Part shown: piece after piece, positions 19,682 through 27,969 of the stretch
Position numbering within the stretch: the stretch's first letter is position 1
Layout of the letters: every line of letters starts with the position of its first letter
Source: Methylobacterium sp. Leaf118
Lineage (GTDB): Bacteria; Pseudomonadota; Alphaproteobacteria; Rhizobiales; Beijerinckiaceae
Assembly: GCF_920984675.1 (NCBI RefSeq)
Contig: NZ_CAKLBV010000038.1
Location: forward strand, 1 to 45,962
Direction of reading: 5' to 3'
DNA length: 45,962 nt
Notes under the pieces: generated by a model
What the model saw: only the letters and a program-made list of their open reading frames with translations
Database searches by the model: none
What the model was told of the DNA's origin: nothing
Translations under genes and position numbers: made by a program

Positions 19682-20815
19682 TCACGGGCGATGCAGCACC
19701 CCGCCCGGCGCCGGGGCGGAGACCCCGGTGGTACTCGGGAAGGTGATCGGCAGCCCCTCGACCGAGCGCAGCGCCAGATAGGCGAAGGCCTGCGCCTCGA
19801 GGAAGTCGGCGGACCAGCCGAGCGCGTCGGCGTTTACGATCTCGGTGTCGAGCAGGTCCTGGAGCATCGCCACCAGGGTCCGGTTCCGTGCCCCGCCGCC
19901 GGCCACGATCCAGCGGGTCGGGCGCTCGGAGGCATGGTCGAGGCTCGCCCGGATGGCGCGGGCCGCGAAGGCGGTCAGCGTCGCGGCGCCGTCGGCGGTG
20001 CCGAGATGGCCGGCGAGCTTGTGCGAGAACCAGTGGCGGTCCAGCGATTTCGGCGGCACCGCCTCGAAATACGGGTGCCGGAGCAGCCACGCGACCAGCG
20101 CCTCGTCCACCCTCCCCTGCGCCGCGCGGGTGCCGTCGCGGTCGAAGGGCGCGCCCTCACGCTCCTTCATCCAGTCGTTGACCGGCGCATTGCCGGGGCC
20201 GGTGTCGAAGGCCAGCATCCCGCCCCCCGAATCGATCAGCGTCACGTTGGCGACGCCGCCGATGTTGAGGACCGCGAGCGGCCCGGCATAGCCGGCCGCC
20301 TCGGCGAGCGCCCGATGGAACACCGGCACCAGCGGCGCGCCCTGGCCGCCGCGGGCCACGTCCTCGGCGCGGAGATCGGCGACCACCGGGATGCCGAGGC
20401 GCTGCGCCAGGGCCGCCCCGTCCCCGATCTGCACCGTCAGCCCCTCGCGCGGACGGTGCAAAACGGTCTGGCCATGGAAGCCGACCACGTCGATCTCATT
20501 GGGCGTCAGCCCGTTCTGTGCAAGGAACGCCTCGATTGCCTCGGCATGGGCGCGGGTCAGGAAGGCCTCCGCCTCGGGCAGGCAGCCGGGCCGGTCGGTT
20601 CGCGCCGTCACCGCCTCGGCGTCGCGCAGGGCCCGCGTCAGGAGCGCCCGCTCGTCTTCCGCATAGCCGCGATAGCCCGTCGGCCCGAGCGCCGCGACGC
20701 GGTCATTGCCGCTGCGCAGGACGCGCAGGCGGGTCCCGTCGCTCTCGATCAGGGCCACGTCGATCCCGTCGAGCGAGGTGCCGCTCATCAGCCCGATCGC
20801 CCGCCGCGTCGTCAT
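19682..20815 (-). CDS. anmK: Anhydro-N-acetylmuramic acid kinase
   Basis: It phosphorylates and opens 1,6-anhydro-MurNAc in peptidoglycan recycling. The 377-residue protein begins with AIGLMSGTSLDGIDVALIES, the family N-terminus, and contains VGFHGQTVLHRP, GGVANVTLI, FDTGPGNAPVNDWM and WIVAGGGARN. Length is typical. It is the first gene of the minus-strand row down to ribB and is divergent from tyrS across 121 bases. Confidence 0.95.
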   Translation of the reverse strand: MTTRRAIGLMSGTSLDGIDVALIESDGTRLRVLRSGNDRVAALGPTGYRGYAEDERALLTRALRDAEAVTARTDRPGCLPEAEAFLTRAHAEAIEAFLAQNGLTPNEIDVVGFHGQTVLHRPREGLTVQIGDGAALAQRLGIPVVADLRAEDVARGGQGAPLVPVFHRALAEAAGYAGPLAVLNIGGVANVTLIDSGGGMLAFDTGPGNAPVNDWMKEREGAPFDRDGTRAAQGRVDEALVAWLLRHPYFEAVPPKSLDRHWFSHKLAGHLGTADGAATLTAFAARAIRASLDHASERPTRWIVAGGGARNRTLVAMLQDLLDTEIVNADALGWSADFLEAQAFAYLALRSVEGLPITFPSTTGVSAPAPGGVLHRP

Positions 20816-20936
20816 GTGCCGCTGTCCCCGTGCGTTTCCGAGATCGGTTTGCTAAGAGCCGGCCCATCCCTTCGGCCCGATCCGAGCTAGCACGGGCTCC
20901 GCGCGCCTGTCGCGCCGCCCCACCTTCGAGACCGCC

Positions 20937-22208
20937 ATGACCGCCGAGAGCTTCGCGCCGCAATCCGATTTCCTGAGGGTGCTGACCGAGCGCGGCTACA
21001 TCCATCAGGCCTCCGACATCGAGGGCATCGACGCGGCGGCGCGCGAGGGGCGGCTCACGGCCTATGTCGGCTATGACTGCACCGCGGCCTCGCTCCATGT
21101 CGGCCACCTGCTCTCGATCATGATGCTGCACTGGCTGCAAGCGACCGGTGGCCGGCCGATCGCGCTCATGGGCGGCGGCACCACCCGCGTCGGCGACCCG
21201 TCGGGCCGCGACGAGGCGCGCAAGATCCTGACGCTGGAGCAGATCGAGGCCAACAAGGACGGCATCCGCAAGACCTTCGACCGGTTCCTGACCTTCGGCG
21301 CGGACGAAGCCGACGCGATCATGGTCGACAACGCCGAGTGGCTGACGAAGCTCAACTACATCGACATGCTGCGCGATGTCGGCCGCCATTTCTCCGTCAA
21401 CCGGATGATGTCGATGGACAGCGTCCGGCTGCGGCTGGAGCGCGATCAGGAGCTGTCGTTCCTGGAGTTCAACTACATGATCCTCCAGTCCTACGACTTC
21501 GCCGAACTCAGCCGCCGCTACGGCTGCCGCCTGCAGATGGGCGGGTCCGATCAGTGGGGCAACATCGTCAACGGGATCGATCTCGGCCGCCGCATGGGCA
21601 CGCCCCAGCTCTACGGGCTGACCTGCCCGCTGCTGACCACGGCCTCGGGCGCCAAGATGGGCAAGACCGCTGCCGGCGCCGTGTGGCTCGATGCCGGGAT
21701 GCTGCCGCCCTACGATTACTGGCAGTTCTGGCGCAACACCGAGGATGCCGACGTGGCGCGTTTCCTCAAGCTGTTCACGCTGCTGCCGATGAACGAGATC
21801 GCGCGGCTCTCCGCCCTGCAGGGTGCCGAGATCAACGAAGCCAAAACGGTCCTCGCCACCGAGGCGACCCGTCTGATGCACGGCGCCGAGGCCGCGCAGA
21901 GCGCTGCCGAGACCGCGCGGAAGACCTTCGTCGAGGGGACGCTGGCCGATTCGCTGCCGACCGTCACGGTGCCGCGGGCGGTGCTGGAGGCCGGGCTCGG
22001 CGTGCTCACCGCCTTCGGGCCGGACTACGCCAAGCTCGTGCCGTCCACGAGCGAGGCCCGCCGCCAGATCAAGGGCGGCGGCCTGCGGGTCAACGACGTC
22101 CAGCTCACCGACGAGAAGGCGGTGCTGGGGCCGAGCGATGCGACGGCCGAGGGCGTGATCAAGCTCTCGTTCGGCCGCAAGAAGCACGTGCTGCTCCGGC
22201 CGGCGTAG
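20937..22208 (+). CDS. tyrS: Tyrosyl-tRNA synthetase
   Basis: It charges tRNA-Tyr. The 423-residue protein contains the class I HIGH-like signature [11 protein letters not shown], the tyrosine pocket segment YMILQSYDF and [15 protein letters not shown], the KMSKS-equivalent [13 protein letters not shown] (KMGKT is usual in this clade), and a C-terminal S4-like RNA-binding domain. ATG 20937. It converges with meaA. Confidence 0.97.
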   Translation: MTAESFAPQSDFLRVLTERGYIHQASDIEGIDAAAREGRLTAYVGYDCTAASLHVGHLLSIMMLHWLQATGGRPIALMGGGTTRVGDPSGRDEARKILTLEQIEANKDGIRKTFDRFLTFGADEADAIMVDNAEWLTKLNYIDMLRDVGRHFSVNRMMSMDSVRLRLERDQELSFLEFNYMILQSYDFAELSRRYGCRLQMGGSDQWGNIVNGIDLGRRMGTPQLYGLTCPLLTTASGAKMGKTAAGAVWLDAGMLPPYDYWQFWRNTEDADVARFLKLFTLLPMNEIARLSALQGAEINEAKTVLATEATRLMHGAEAAQSAAETARKTFVEGTLADSLPTVTVPRAVLEAGLGVLTAFGPDYAKLVPSTSEARRQIKGGGLRVNDVQLTDEKAVLGPSDATAEGVIKLSFGRKKHVLLRPA

Positions 22209-22248
22209 CGGCCCCCCCCCGCGCTCCCTCTGAAGCGAGCCGGGAGCG

Positions 22249-22290
22249 GGCCCCGTCATCCCGGGGCCGCTCACCGGACAACGGGTCCGG
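22249..22290. terminator. Two short hairpins between convergent tyrS and meaA
   Basis: A 7-bp stem (22249-22255 with 22262-22268) is followed by a 6-bp stem (22274-22279 with 22285-22290). They lie in the 113-base gap between convergent genes and may end transcription in both directions. There is no T-run, so the terminator role is inferred. A run of nine C lies at 22212-22220. Confidence 0.35.
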
Positions 22291-22321
22291 GCCGTGAGCC
22301 TGGACCCTTATGGGGCCGCTC

Positions 22322-24376
22322 TCAGAACACCTGCTCGGGACGCGGCGCGCCTGGGCGTCCGGCCGCCGCATCCGCCTTGTCGGCGGCCCGCTTGTCGAGG
22401 GCGCGATCCACGACCTTGGCGAGCCCGACCATGATCTTGTCGAGCACGTAATCCTTGGGCGTGTAGACCGCGGTCACCCCCATATTCTTGAGCACCAGCT
22501 CGTCCTCCGGCGAGATGATGCCGCCGACGACGACCGGCACGTGGTCGAGGCCGGCCTCGCGCAGCTTCGCCTTCACCTCGCGCACCAGCGGCACGTGGCT
22601 GCCCGAGAGGATCGACAGGCCGATGACGTGGGCGCCCCGCTCCGCCGCCTTGGCGACGATCTCGCTCGGGGTCTGGCGGATCCCGTCATAGGTCACGTCG
22701 AAGCCGACATCCCGGGCGCGCAGGGCGATCTGCTCGGCGCCGTTGGAATGGCCGTCGAGGCCCGGCTTGCCGACCACGAGCTTCGGGGTCTCGCCGAGGC
22801 GCTCGCCGAGATCGGCGATGAGGAGCTTGGCCTCCTCGGCCGCCCCGGAGGAGGCGGTCTGGAGCGTCACGCCGGTGGGCGCGCGATACTCGCCGAACAC
22901 CTCGCGCAGGCGCCCGCCCCACTCGCCCGTGGTCACGCCGGCCTTCGCGGCGGCCACCGAGGGCGGCATGATGTTGGCCCCCGAGCGGGCCGCCGCCTCC
23001 AGCGCGTCGAGGGCCGTGGCCACCGCCCGCTCGTCGCGCTTGGCGCGCCATTCGCGGATGCGGGCCTCGGCCTCCATTTCGACGGTCTCGGAGACCGTGA
23101 AGATCGCCCCCTCCCCGGCGGTCAGCGGCGAGGGCTCGCCCTGCTCCCACTTGTTGACGCCGACGACGATCTGCTCGCCGCGCTCGATGGCGGCGATGCG
23201 CTTGGCGTTCGATTCCACCAGCGCCCGCTTCAGCTCGCCCGCCTCGACGGCGGTGACCGCGCCGCCGAGTTCGGCGATGCGCGCCAGTTCGGCCCGGGTC
23301 TGCTCCTTGAGCGCCTCGACGCGGGCCTCGATCACCTTGGACCCGTCGAAGATGTCGTCGTATTCGAGCAGGTCCGTCTCGAAGGCGAGGATCTGCTGCA
23401 TCCGCATCGACCATTGCTGGTCCCAGGGCCGCGGCAGGCCGAGCGCCTCGTTCCAGGCCGGCAGCTGCACCGCGCGGGCGCGGGCCCGCTTCGACAGCGT
23501 CACCGCCAGCATCTCGATGAGGATGCGGTGAACGTTGTTCTCGGGCTGCTGCTCGGTCAGTCCGAGGCTGTTGACCTGCACGCCGTAGCGGAAGATGCGC
23601 TTCTTAGCGTCGGTGATGCCGTAGCGTTCCTGCGCGATCTCGTCCCACAGCTCGGCGAAGGCCCGCATCTTGCAGATTTCGGTGATGAACCGCATCCCGG
23701 CGTTCACGAAGAACGAGATGCGGCTGAACACGTCGGAGAAGCCCGCCTCGTCGAAATCGGGGTCGTCGCGCACCGTGTCGAGCACCGCGATGGCGATGGC
23801 CAGCGCGTAGGACAGCTCCTGAACCGGCGTCGCGCCCGCCTCCTGCAGGTGGTAGGAGCAGACGTTCATCGGGTTCCACTTCGGGACTTCCTTGGTCGTG
23901 AACAGGATCACGTCCTTGGTGAGCCGGAGCGAGGGCGCGGGCGGGAACACGTAGGTCCCACGCGAGAGATATTCCTTGATGATGTCGTTCTGGGTGGTGC
24001 CCTGGAGCGCCGACAACGGGGCGCCCTGCTCCTCGGCCACCGCGAGATAGAGCGACAGCAGCCACGGCGCCGTGGCGTTGATCGTCATCGAGGTGTTCAT
24101 CTGCGCCAGCGGAATCTGGTCGAACAGGGTCCGCATGTCGCCGAGATGCGCCACCGAGACGCCGACCTTGCCGACCTCGCCGCGGGCGAGCTCGTGGTCG
24201 GGATCGTAGCCGGTCTGGGTCGGCAGATCGAAGGCGACCGACAGGCCGGTCTGCCCCTTGGCGAGGTTGCCGCGATAGAGCTTGTTCGATTCCGCCGCGT
24301 TCGAGTGGCCGGCATAGGTCCGGATCAGCCAGGGCTTGTCGCGCTTGACCTCGGCGACGTTCGCGTTTCCGCTCAT
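22322..24376 (-). CDS. meaA: Ethylmalonyl-CoA mutase (coenzyme B12-dependent)
   Basis: It converts ethylmalonyl-CoA to methylsuccinyl-CoA in the ethylmalonyl-CoA pathway for glyoxylate regeneration. The 684 residues hold a methylmalonyl-CoA-mutase-like TIM barrel (YAGHSNAAESNKLYR, DLPTQTGYDPDHE, GTTQNDIIKEYLSRGTY) and a C-terminal B12 domain with the Asp541-Gly-His543-Ser-Asn-Gly546 motif. The length is that of MeaA/Ecm; homologous to methylmalonyl-CoA mutase but a single-subunit enzyme. It is divergent from ccr (with a small secreted protein gene between), the enzyme two steps earlier. Confidence 0.92.
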   Translation of the reverse strand: MSGNANVAEVKRDKPWLIRTYAGHSNAAESNKLYRGNLAKGQTGLSVAFDLPTQTGYDPDHELARGEVGKVGVSVAHLGDMRTLFDQIPLAQMNTSMTINATAPWLLSLYLAVAEEQGAPLSALQGTTQNDIIKEYLSRGTYVFPPAPSLRLTKDVILFTTKEVPKWNPMNVCSYHLQEAGATPVQELSYALAIAIAVLDTVRDDPDFDEAGFSDVFSRISFFVNAGMRFITEICKMRAFAELWDEIAQERYGITDAKKRIFRYGVQVNSLGLTEQQPENNVHRILIEMLAVTLSKRARARAVQLPAWNEALGLPRPWDQQWSMRMQQILAFETDLLEYDDIFDGSKVIEARVEALKEQTRAELARIAELGGAVTAVEAGELKRALVESNAKRIAAIERGEQIVVGVNKWEQGEPSPLTAGEGAIFTVSETVEMEAEARIREWRAKRDERAVATALDALEAAARSGANIMPPSVAAAKAGVTTGEWGGRLREVFGEYRAPTGVTLQTASSGAAEEAKLLIADLGERLGETPKLVVGKPGLDGHSNGAEQIALRARDVGFDVTYDGIRQTPSEIVAKAAERGAHVIGLSILSGSHVPLVREVKAKLREAGLDHVPVVVGGIISPEDELVLKNMGVTAVYTPKDYVLDKIMVGLAKVVDRALDKRAADKADAAAGRPGAPRPEQVF

Positions 24377-24422
24377 CCCCTCGACTCCGTATGACGTTAC
24401 TTGTTTTCCGCGCGGGGGCGCG

Positions 24423-24447
24423 GGCTTCGCGGCACCGTAGCGAAGCC
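24423..24447. promoter_or_regulatory. Inverted repeat in the meaA leader
   Basis: A perfect 8-bp inverted repeat (GGCTTCGC, nine bases, GCGAAGCC) stands about 50-70 bases upstream of the meaA ATG. It could be an operator or a leader hairpin. No regulator is known to fit it from the sequence. Confidence 0.35.
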
Positions 24448-24543
24448 GTCGCGGCTCGTCATCTGGAAGAAAGGGCGAGGATCCGGGATGGCGCTTTGAG
24501 AAAAACCTGACGCGCCGGCCAAGGGAATTTCGCGGCCGGACCG

Positions 24544-24596
24544 TCCGACCGGAGGCCGGAGCCGACCCCGCGGGCGCGGGGCCGTCTCCGGTCGGA
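24544..24596 (-). terminator. Large hairpin behind the small secreted-protein gene
   Basis: An 11-bp perfect stem (24544-24554 with 24586-24596) encloses a GC-rich inner stem. It begins six bases past the stop of the minus-strand gene ending at 24602, which places it as a terminator. There is no clear T-run. Confidence 0.6.
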
Positions 24597-24601
24597 CCCG
24601 C

Positions 24602-24973
24602 TCAGCGCGCGCCGCCGCAGACCCGCATCCGGCCGGCCCCCCCGTTGCTGTTGTGGCTCTTCGCGTGGCCGATCGAGCCGGTCATGTCCTGGGTCGGATT
24701 GCCGCCCGGGCGCTTCACGACGACGTCACAGCGGCTCGAACCGTGGCTCCAGCCCGGGAACGGGATCGTCGGCAGGCCGGCGGAACTGGGGGAGGTCCGA
24801 ACGCCGACCGGCTGGAGATCGGGCCCGATGCTCGACCAGTGCGGCGCGGGGCGCTTGGCCGCCGCGGCGGCGGCACGACGCTCCTGTCCCGGCCCTGGAC
24901 GGGACGCGGCCGGCAGGACGCTGGTGGCGATCAAAGCGAGGGTCAGCGAGAGACTGAGGACGACGCGCTGCAA
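24602..24973 (-). CDS. Small predicted secreted protein
   Basis: A protein of about 123 residues with a clear signal peptide (VVLSLSLTLALIATSVLPAASR) and a basic, Pro/Gly/Ser-rich mature part. Two Cys occur near the end (SSRCDVVVKR and RVCGGAR). No domain was recognised. The TTG at 24973 was chosen because AGGAG lies seven bases upstream; a TTG at 25018 would add 15 residues. It lies between the divergent meaA and ccr genes. Confidence 0.6.
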   Translation of the reverse strand: MQRVVLSLSLTLALIATSVLPAASRPGPGQERRAAAAAAKRPAPHWSSIGPDLQPVGVRTSPSSAGLPTIPFPGWSHGSSRCDVVVKRPGGNPTQDMTGSIGHAKSHNSNGGAGRMRVCGGAR

Positions 24974-25520
24974 GACGATGCTCCTGAAGGTGGCAGATAC
25001 TGATGAAACGCGCGACAACCGCCCAATAATTCGTCAGTATTTCCGGCCACGTGCTCCAGCGCACAAGCCTTGGTTCGACGTTTAATCCCGTCATTTTCTG
25101 AGATTTTTGTCGGAACATCCGTACGGAACGCGTCCGGCGTTGCTTGCGGCGGCACGGGCCGGGCCGGCGCCATGGGGTCGGCGCGCTGTCCCGGCGCGCC
25201 GCACCGCCACGACGAACCTCAAGGGTCGCCGCGGGCCAGGGCGGCGGCGATCGGTTCGCCGGCGTTTTCCGGCGTGGCAAGATTCCGCCACAGCGTCCCG
25301 TGATGGCGGCCCAATCTCGCGCGCCCGGCCGCCGTGCCATCACCTCAAGTAAATTTTGTATTCAAAGATTTTGTCGCGAAGCGGCGCAGGTTTTTTGTGC
25401 GGGTGGTTCGGGCAGTCGCCTTTTAGGCCACTTGGAAGGCCTGAAACATCATGCTTATAGCGTCAGCCAAGTTCGCGCGGCGTGTCCGGGCGGACCACTG
25501 ATATGAGAGGGAGAGCCACG
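24974..25520. other. Non-coding stretch upstream of ccr
   Basis: About 550 bases without a convincing gene. The part from 25340 to 25410 is unusually AT-rich for this genome, with T-runs, and precedes a good promoter candidate at 25432-25460. This is probably the control region for ccr and the divergent small gene. Confidence 0.6.
25432..25460 (+). promoter_or_regulatory. Candidate sigma70-type promoter of ccr
   Basis: TTGGAA at 25432-25437 and TTATAG at 25455-25460 are separated by 17 bases. It would start transcripts about 55 bases before the ccr ATG. Confidence 0.5.
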
Positions 25521-26822
25521 ATGGCTGCAAGCGCAGCGCCGGCCTGGAGCGGCCAGACGGCGGAAGCCAAGGACCTTTACGAGCTCGGCGAGATCCCGCC
25601 GCTCGGCCACGTGCCGGCCAAGATGTATGCCTGGGCGATCCGCCGCGAGCGGCACGGGCCGCCGGAGCAGTCGCACCAGCTCGAAGTGCTGCCGGTGTGG
25701 GATATCGGCGATGACGAGGTGCTCGTCTACGTCATGGCCGCGGGCGTGAACTACAACGGCGTCTGGGCCGGCCTGGGCGAGCCGATCTCGCCGTTCGACG
25801 TGCACAAGGGCGAGTACCACATCGCCGGGTCCGACGCCTCCGGCATCGTCTGGAAGGTCGGCGCCAAGGTGAAGCGCTGGAAGGTCGGCGACGAGGTCAT
25901 CGTCCACTGCAACCGCGACGACGGCGACGACGAGGAGTGCAACGGCGGCGACCCGATGTTCTCGCCCTCGCAGCGCATCTGGGGTTACGAGACGGGCGAC
26001 GGCTCCTTCGCGCAGTTCTGCCGGGTGCAGTCGCGCCAGCTGATGAAGCGGCCCCAGCACCTCACCTGGGAAGAGGCGGCCTGCTACACCCTCACCCTCG
26101 CCACCGCCTACCGCATGCTGTTCGGCCACGCGCCGCACACCGTGCGTCCGGGCCAGAACGTGCTGGTCTGGGGCGCCTCCGGTGGTCTCGGCGTGTTCGC
26201 GGTCCAGCTCTGCGCGGCCTCGGGCGCCAACGCCATCGCGGTGATCTCCGACGAGTCGAAGCGCGACTACGTGATGAGCCTGGGCGCCAAGGGCGTCATC
26301 AACCGCAAGGACTTCGATTGCTGGGGCCAGCTGCCGAAGGTCAACTCGCCGGAATACAACACCTGGCTCAAGGAAGCCCGGAAGTTCGGCAAGGCGATCT
26401 GGGACATCACCGGCAAGGGCAACGATGTCGACATCGTGTTCGAGCATCCGGGCGAGTCGACCTTCCCGGTCTCGACCCTGGTGGCCAAGCGCGGCGGCAT
26501 GATCGTGTTCTGCGCCGGCACCACCGGCTTCAACATCACCTTCGACGCCCGCTACGTCTGGATGCGCCAGAAGCGTATCCAGGGCTCGCATTTCGCCCAC
26601 CTCAAACAGGCCTCGGCCGCCAACCAGTTCGTGATCGACCGGCGCATCGACCCCTGCATGAGCGAGGTCCTGCCCTGGGACAAGATCCCGGCCGCCCACA
26701 CCAAGATGTGGAAGAACCAGCACCCGCCGGGCAACATGGCGGTGCTCGTCAATGCCACCCGGGCGGGCCTGCGCACCGTCGAGGACGTGATCGAGGCCGG
26801 CACGCTGAAGGCGATGCCGTAA
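25521..26822 (+). CDS. ccr: Crotonyl-CoA carboxylase/reductase
   Basis: The key enzyme of the ethylmalonyl-CoA pathway, doing reductive carboxylation of crotonyl-CoA to ethylmalonyl-CoA with NADPH. The 433-residue MDR-fold protein has the N-terminal GroES-like domain, the nucleotide loop VLVWGASGGLGVFAVQL, GKGNDVDIVFEHPGE and the CCR-specific HCNRDDGDDEECNGGDPMF. The ATG at 25521 was chosen for the MAASAAPAWSG start and the purine-rich GAGAGGGAG site before it. A strong terminator follows. Confidence 0.97.
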   Translation: MAASAAPAWSGQTAEAKDLYELGEIPPLGHVPAKMYAWAIRRERHGPPEQSHQLEVLPVWDIGDDEVLVYVMAAGVNYNGVWAGLGEPISPFDVHKGEYHIAGSDASGIVWKVGAKVKRWKVGDEVIVHCNRDDGDDEECNGGDPMFSPSQRIWGYETGDGSFAQFCRVQSRQLMKRPQHLTWEEAACYTLTLATAYRMLFGHAPHTVRPGQNVLVWGASGGLGVFAVQLCAASGANAIAVISDESKRDYVMSLGAKGVINRKDFDCWGQLPKVNSPEYNTWLKEARKFGKAIWDITGKGNDVDIVFEHPGESTFPVSTLVAKRGGMIVFCAGTTGFNITFDARYVWMRQKRIQGSHFAHLKQASAANQFVIDRRIDPCMSEVLPWDKIPAAHTKMWKNQHPPGNMAVLVNATRAGLRTVEDVIEAGTLKAMP

Positions 26823-26856
26823 CGGCGACGCCCTCCATCCGGCTCCGTTGACCCTG

Positions 26857-26894
26857 AGCCTGTGCCGTTTCCGCGGGAACGGCACAGGCTTTTT
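26857..26894 (+). terminator. Rho-independent terminator of ccr
   Basis: A 13-bp perfect stem (26857-26869 with 26878-26890) is followed directly by a T-run, 35 bases after the ccr stop. It is the clearest intrinsic terminator in the window. Confidence 0.92.
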
Positions 26895-26906
26895 CGTGGG
26901 TGCGGG

Positions 26907-27083
26907 TCAGCGCCGCTTCGGCTCGTCCTGGCGCAGATGGCGCTCGTAGCTGTCCTGCTTGTCGCTGTGTTCCTTGATCATGTCGGCATAGGCCGCCCGC
27001 ATCTCGGGCGACACCGCCACGCTCTTCCCCTTGGAGGGCTTGCGCTTGGGCGCCTTCTTGAAGGTGTCGGATGTATCGGCCAT
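26907..27083 (-). CDS. Small basic hypothetical protein
   Basis: A protein of 58 residues beginning MADTSDTFKKAPKRKPSKG, lysine-rich with a helical, charged C-terminal half (MRAAYADMIKEHSDKQDSY). No domain recognised. ATG 27083 was chosen over longer readings because the upstream translation is low-complexity. It might be a small nucleic-acid-binding protein; that is speculation. Conserved codon use is modest. Confidence 0.55.
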   Translation of the reverse strand: MADTSDTFKKAPKRKPSKGKSVAVSPEMRAAYADMIKEHSDKQDSYERHLRQDEPKRR

Positions 27084-27252
27084 GTCGTGCAGGAACCCCC
27101 ATCGCGGAGCGACGGCCGGGACGGCAACGGGGAGGCCGGTCGGGCGGGCCGCGTCCACACGCCTTCCGGCACGGCGGCCCCGCTGCTAGAACGCGCCGGA
27201 CATCGGTACGGGACCAGCATAGCCCGTCCGCGCGACGGTTTCGAGAAGTGCC

Positions 27253-27858
27253 ATGGAAAAGTTCACGACCCTGGAGGGCGTCGCCGCGCCCATGCGGATC
27301 ATCAACGTCGACACCGACCGGATCATCCCGAAACAGTATCTCAAGACGATCAAGCGCACCGGCCTCGGCCAGGGGCTCTTCTCCGAGATGCGCTACAACG
27401 ACGACGGCTCGGAGAATCCCGAGTTCATCCTCAACCAGCCGGCCTACCGCAACGCCAAGGTTCTCGTGGTCGGCGACAATTTCGGCTGCGGCTCCTCCCG
27501 CGAGCACGCCCCCTGGGCGCTGGCCGATTTCGGCATCCGCTGCGTGATCTCGACGAGCTTCGCCGACATCTTCTTCAACAACTGCGCCAAGAACGGCATC
27601 CTGGCGATCATCGTCTCGCCCGAGGATCTCGAGAAGCTGTTCCAGGACGCCGAGCGCGGCGCCAACGCGACGCTCACGATCGATCTCGCCGCCCAGACCA
27701 TCAAGGGGCCGGATGGCGGCACGCTACATTTCGACATCGACGAGGGCCGCAAGCACAGCCTGCTCAACGGCCTCGACGAGATCGGCCTGACGCTCGCCGA
27801 CAAGGCGCCGTCGATCGCGGCCTACGAGGCCCGCCTCGCCGAGCGCCAATGGGCCTGA
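27253..27858 (+). CDS. leuD: 3-isopropylmalate dehydratase small subunit
   Basis: With LeuC it isomerises 2- to 3-isopropylmalate in leucine synthesis. The 201-residue protein matches the swivelling aconitase domain: [35 protein letters not shown] and [19 protein letters not shown] 27253. leuC is not in the window. A terminator follows 28 bases past the stop. Confidence 0.96.
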   Translation: MEKFTTLEGVAAPMRIINVDTDRIIPKQYLKTIKRTGLGQGLFSEMRYNDDGSENPEFILNQPAYRNAKVLVVGDNFGCGSSREHAPWALADFGIRCVISTSFADIFFNNCAKNGILAIIVSPEDLEKLFQDAERGANATLTIDLAAQTIKGPDGGTLHFDIDEGRKHSLLNGLDEIGLTLADKAPSIAAYEARLAERQWA

Positions 27859-27886
27859 CCCGCCCCGCTTGGTCCAGAACGACGAA

Positions 27887-27923
27887 CCCCCGGGGCGCTC
27901 GCGCGGCCCGGGGGCTTTTCTTT
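27887..27923 (+). terminator. Terminator of leuD
   Basis: An 8-bp stem (CCCCCGGG at 27887-27894, pairing with 27907-27914), followed by CTTTTCTTT. Fits an intrinsic terminator. Confidence 0.8.
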
Positions 27924-27937
27924 CATCGGATGACGCG

Positions 27938-27961
27938 GGCCGGCGCCGCAGGGCGCCGGCC
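27938..27961. terminator. Perfect hairpin between leuD and the exaF-like gene
   Basis: A 10-bp perfect stem (27938-27947 with 27952-27961) with a four-base loop, just past the end of the minus-strand dehydrogenase gene. It may terminate that gene or support the leuD terminator. No T-run on the minus strand. Confidence 0.45.
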
Positions 27962-27969
27962 TCGTTCTT

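Noticed and set aside
17327..20890. Open frame of nearly 1,200 codons on the plus strand
   Set aside because: It lies antisense to ribB, aroC, the MrcB-like gene and anmK, all of which match known families. Long antisense frames are expected in such high-GC DNA.
22212..22220. Run of nine C after tyrS as a phase-variation tract
   Set aside because: It lies outside the coding sequences, after the tyrS stop, so slippage would alter no protein.
25144..25506. Plus-strand frame of 120 codons upstream of ccr
   Set aside because: It is Arg/Gly-rich, runs through the AT-rich region and the ccr promoter candidate, and matches nothing.
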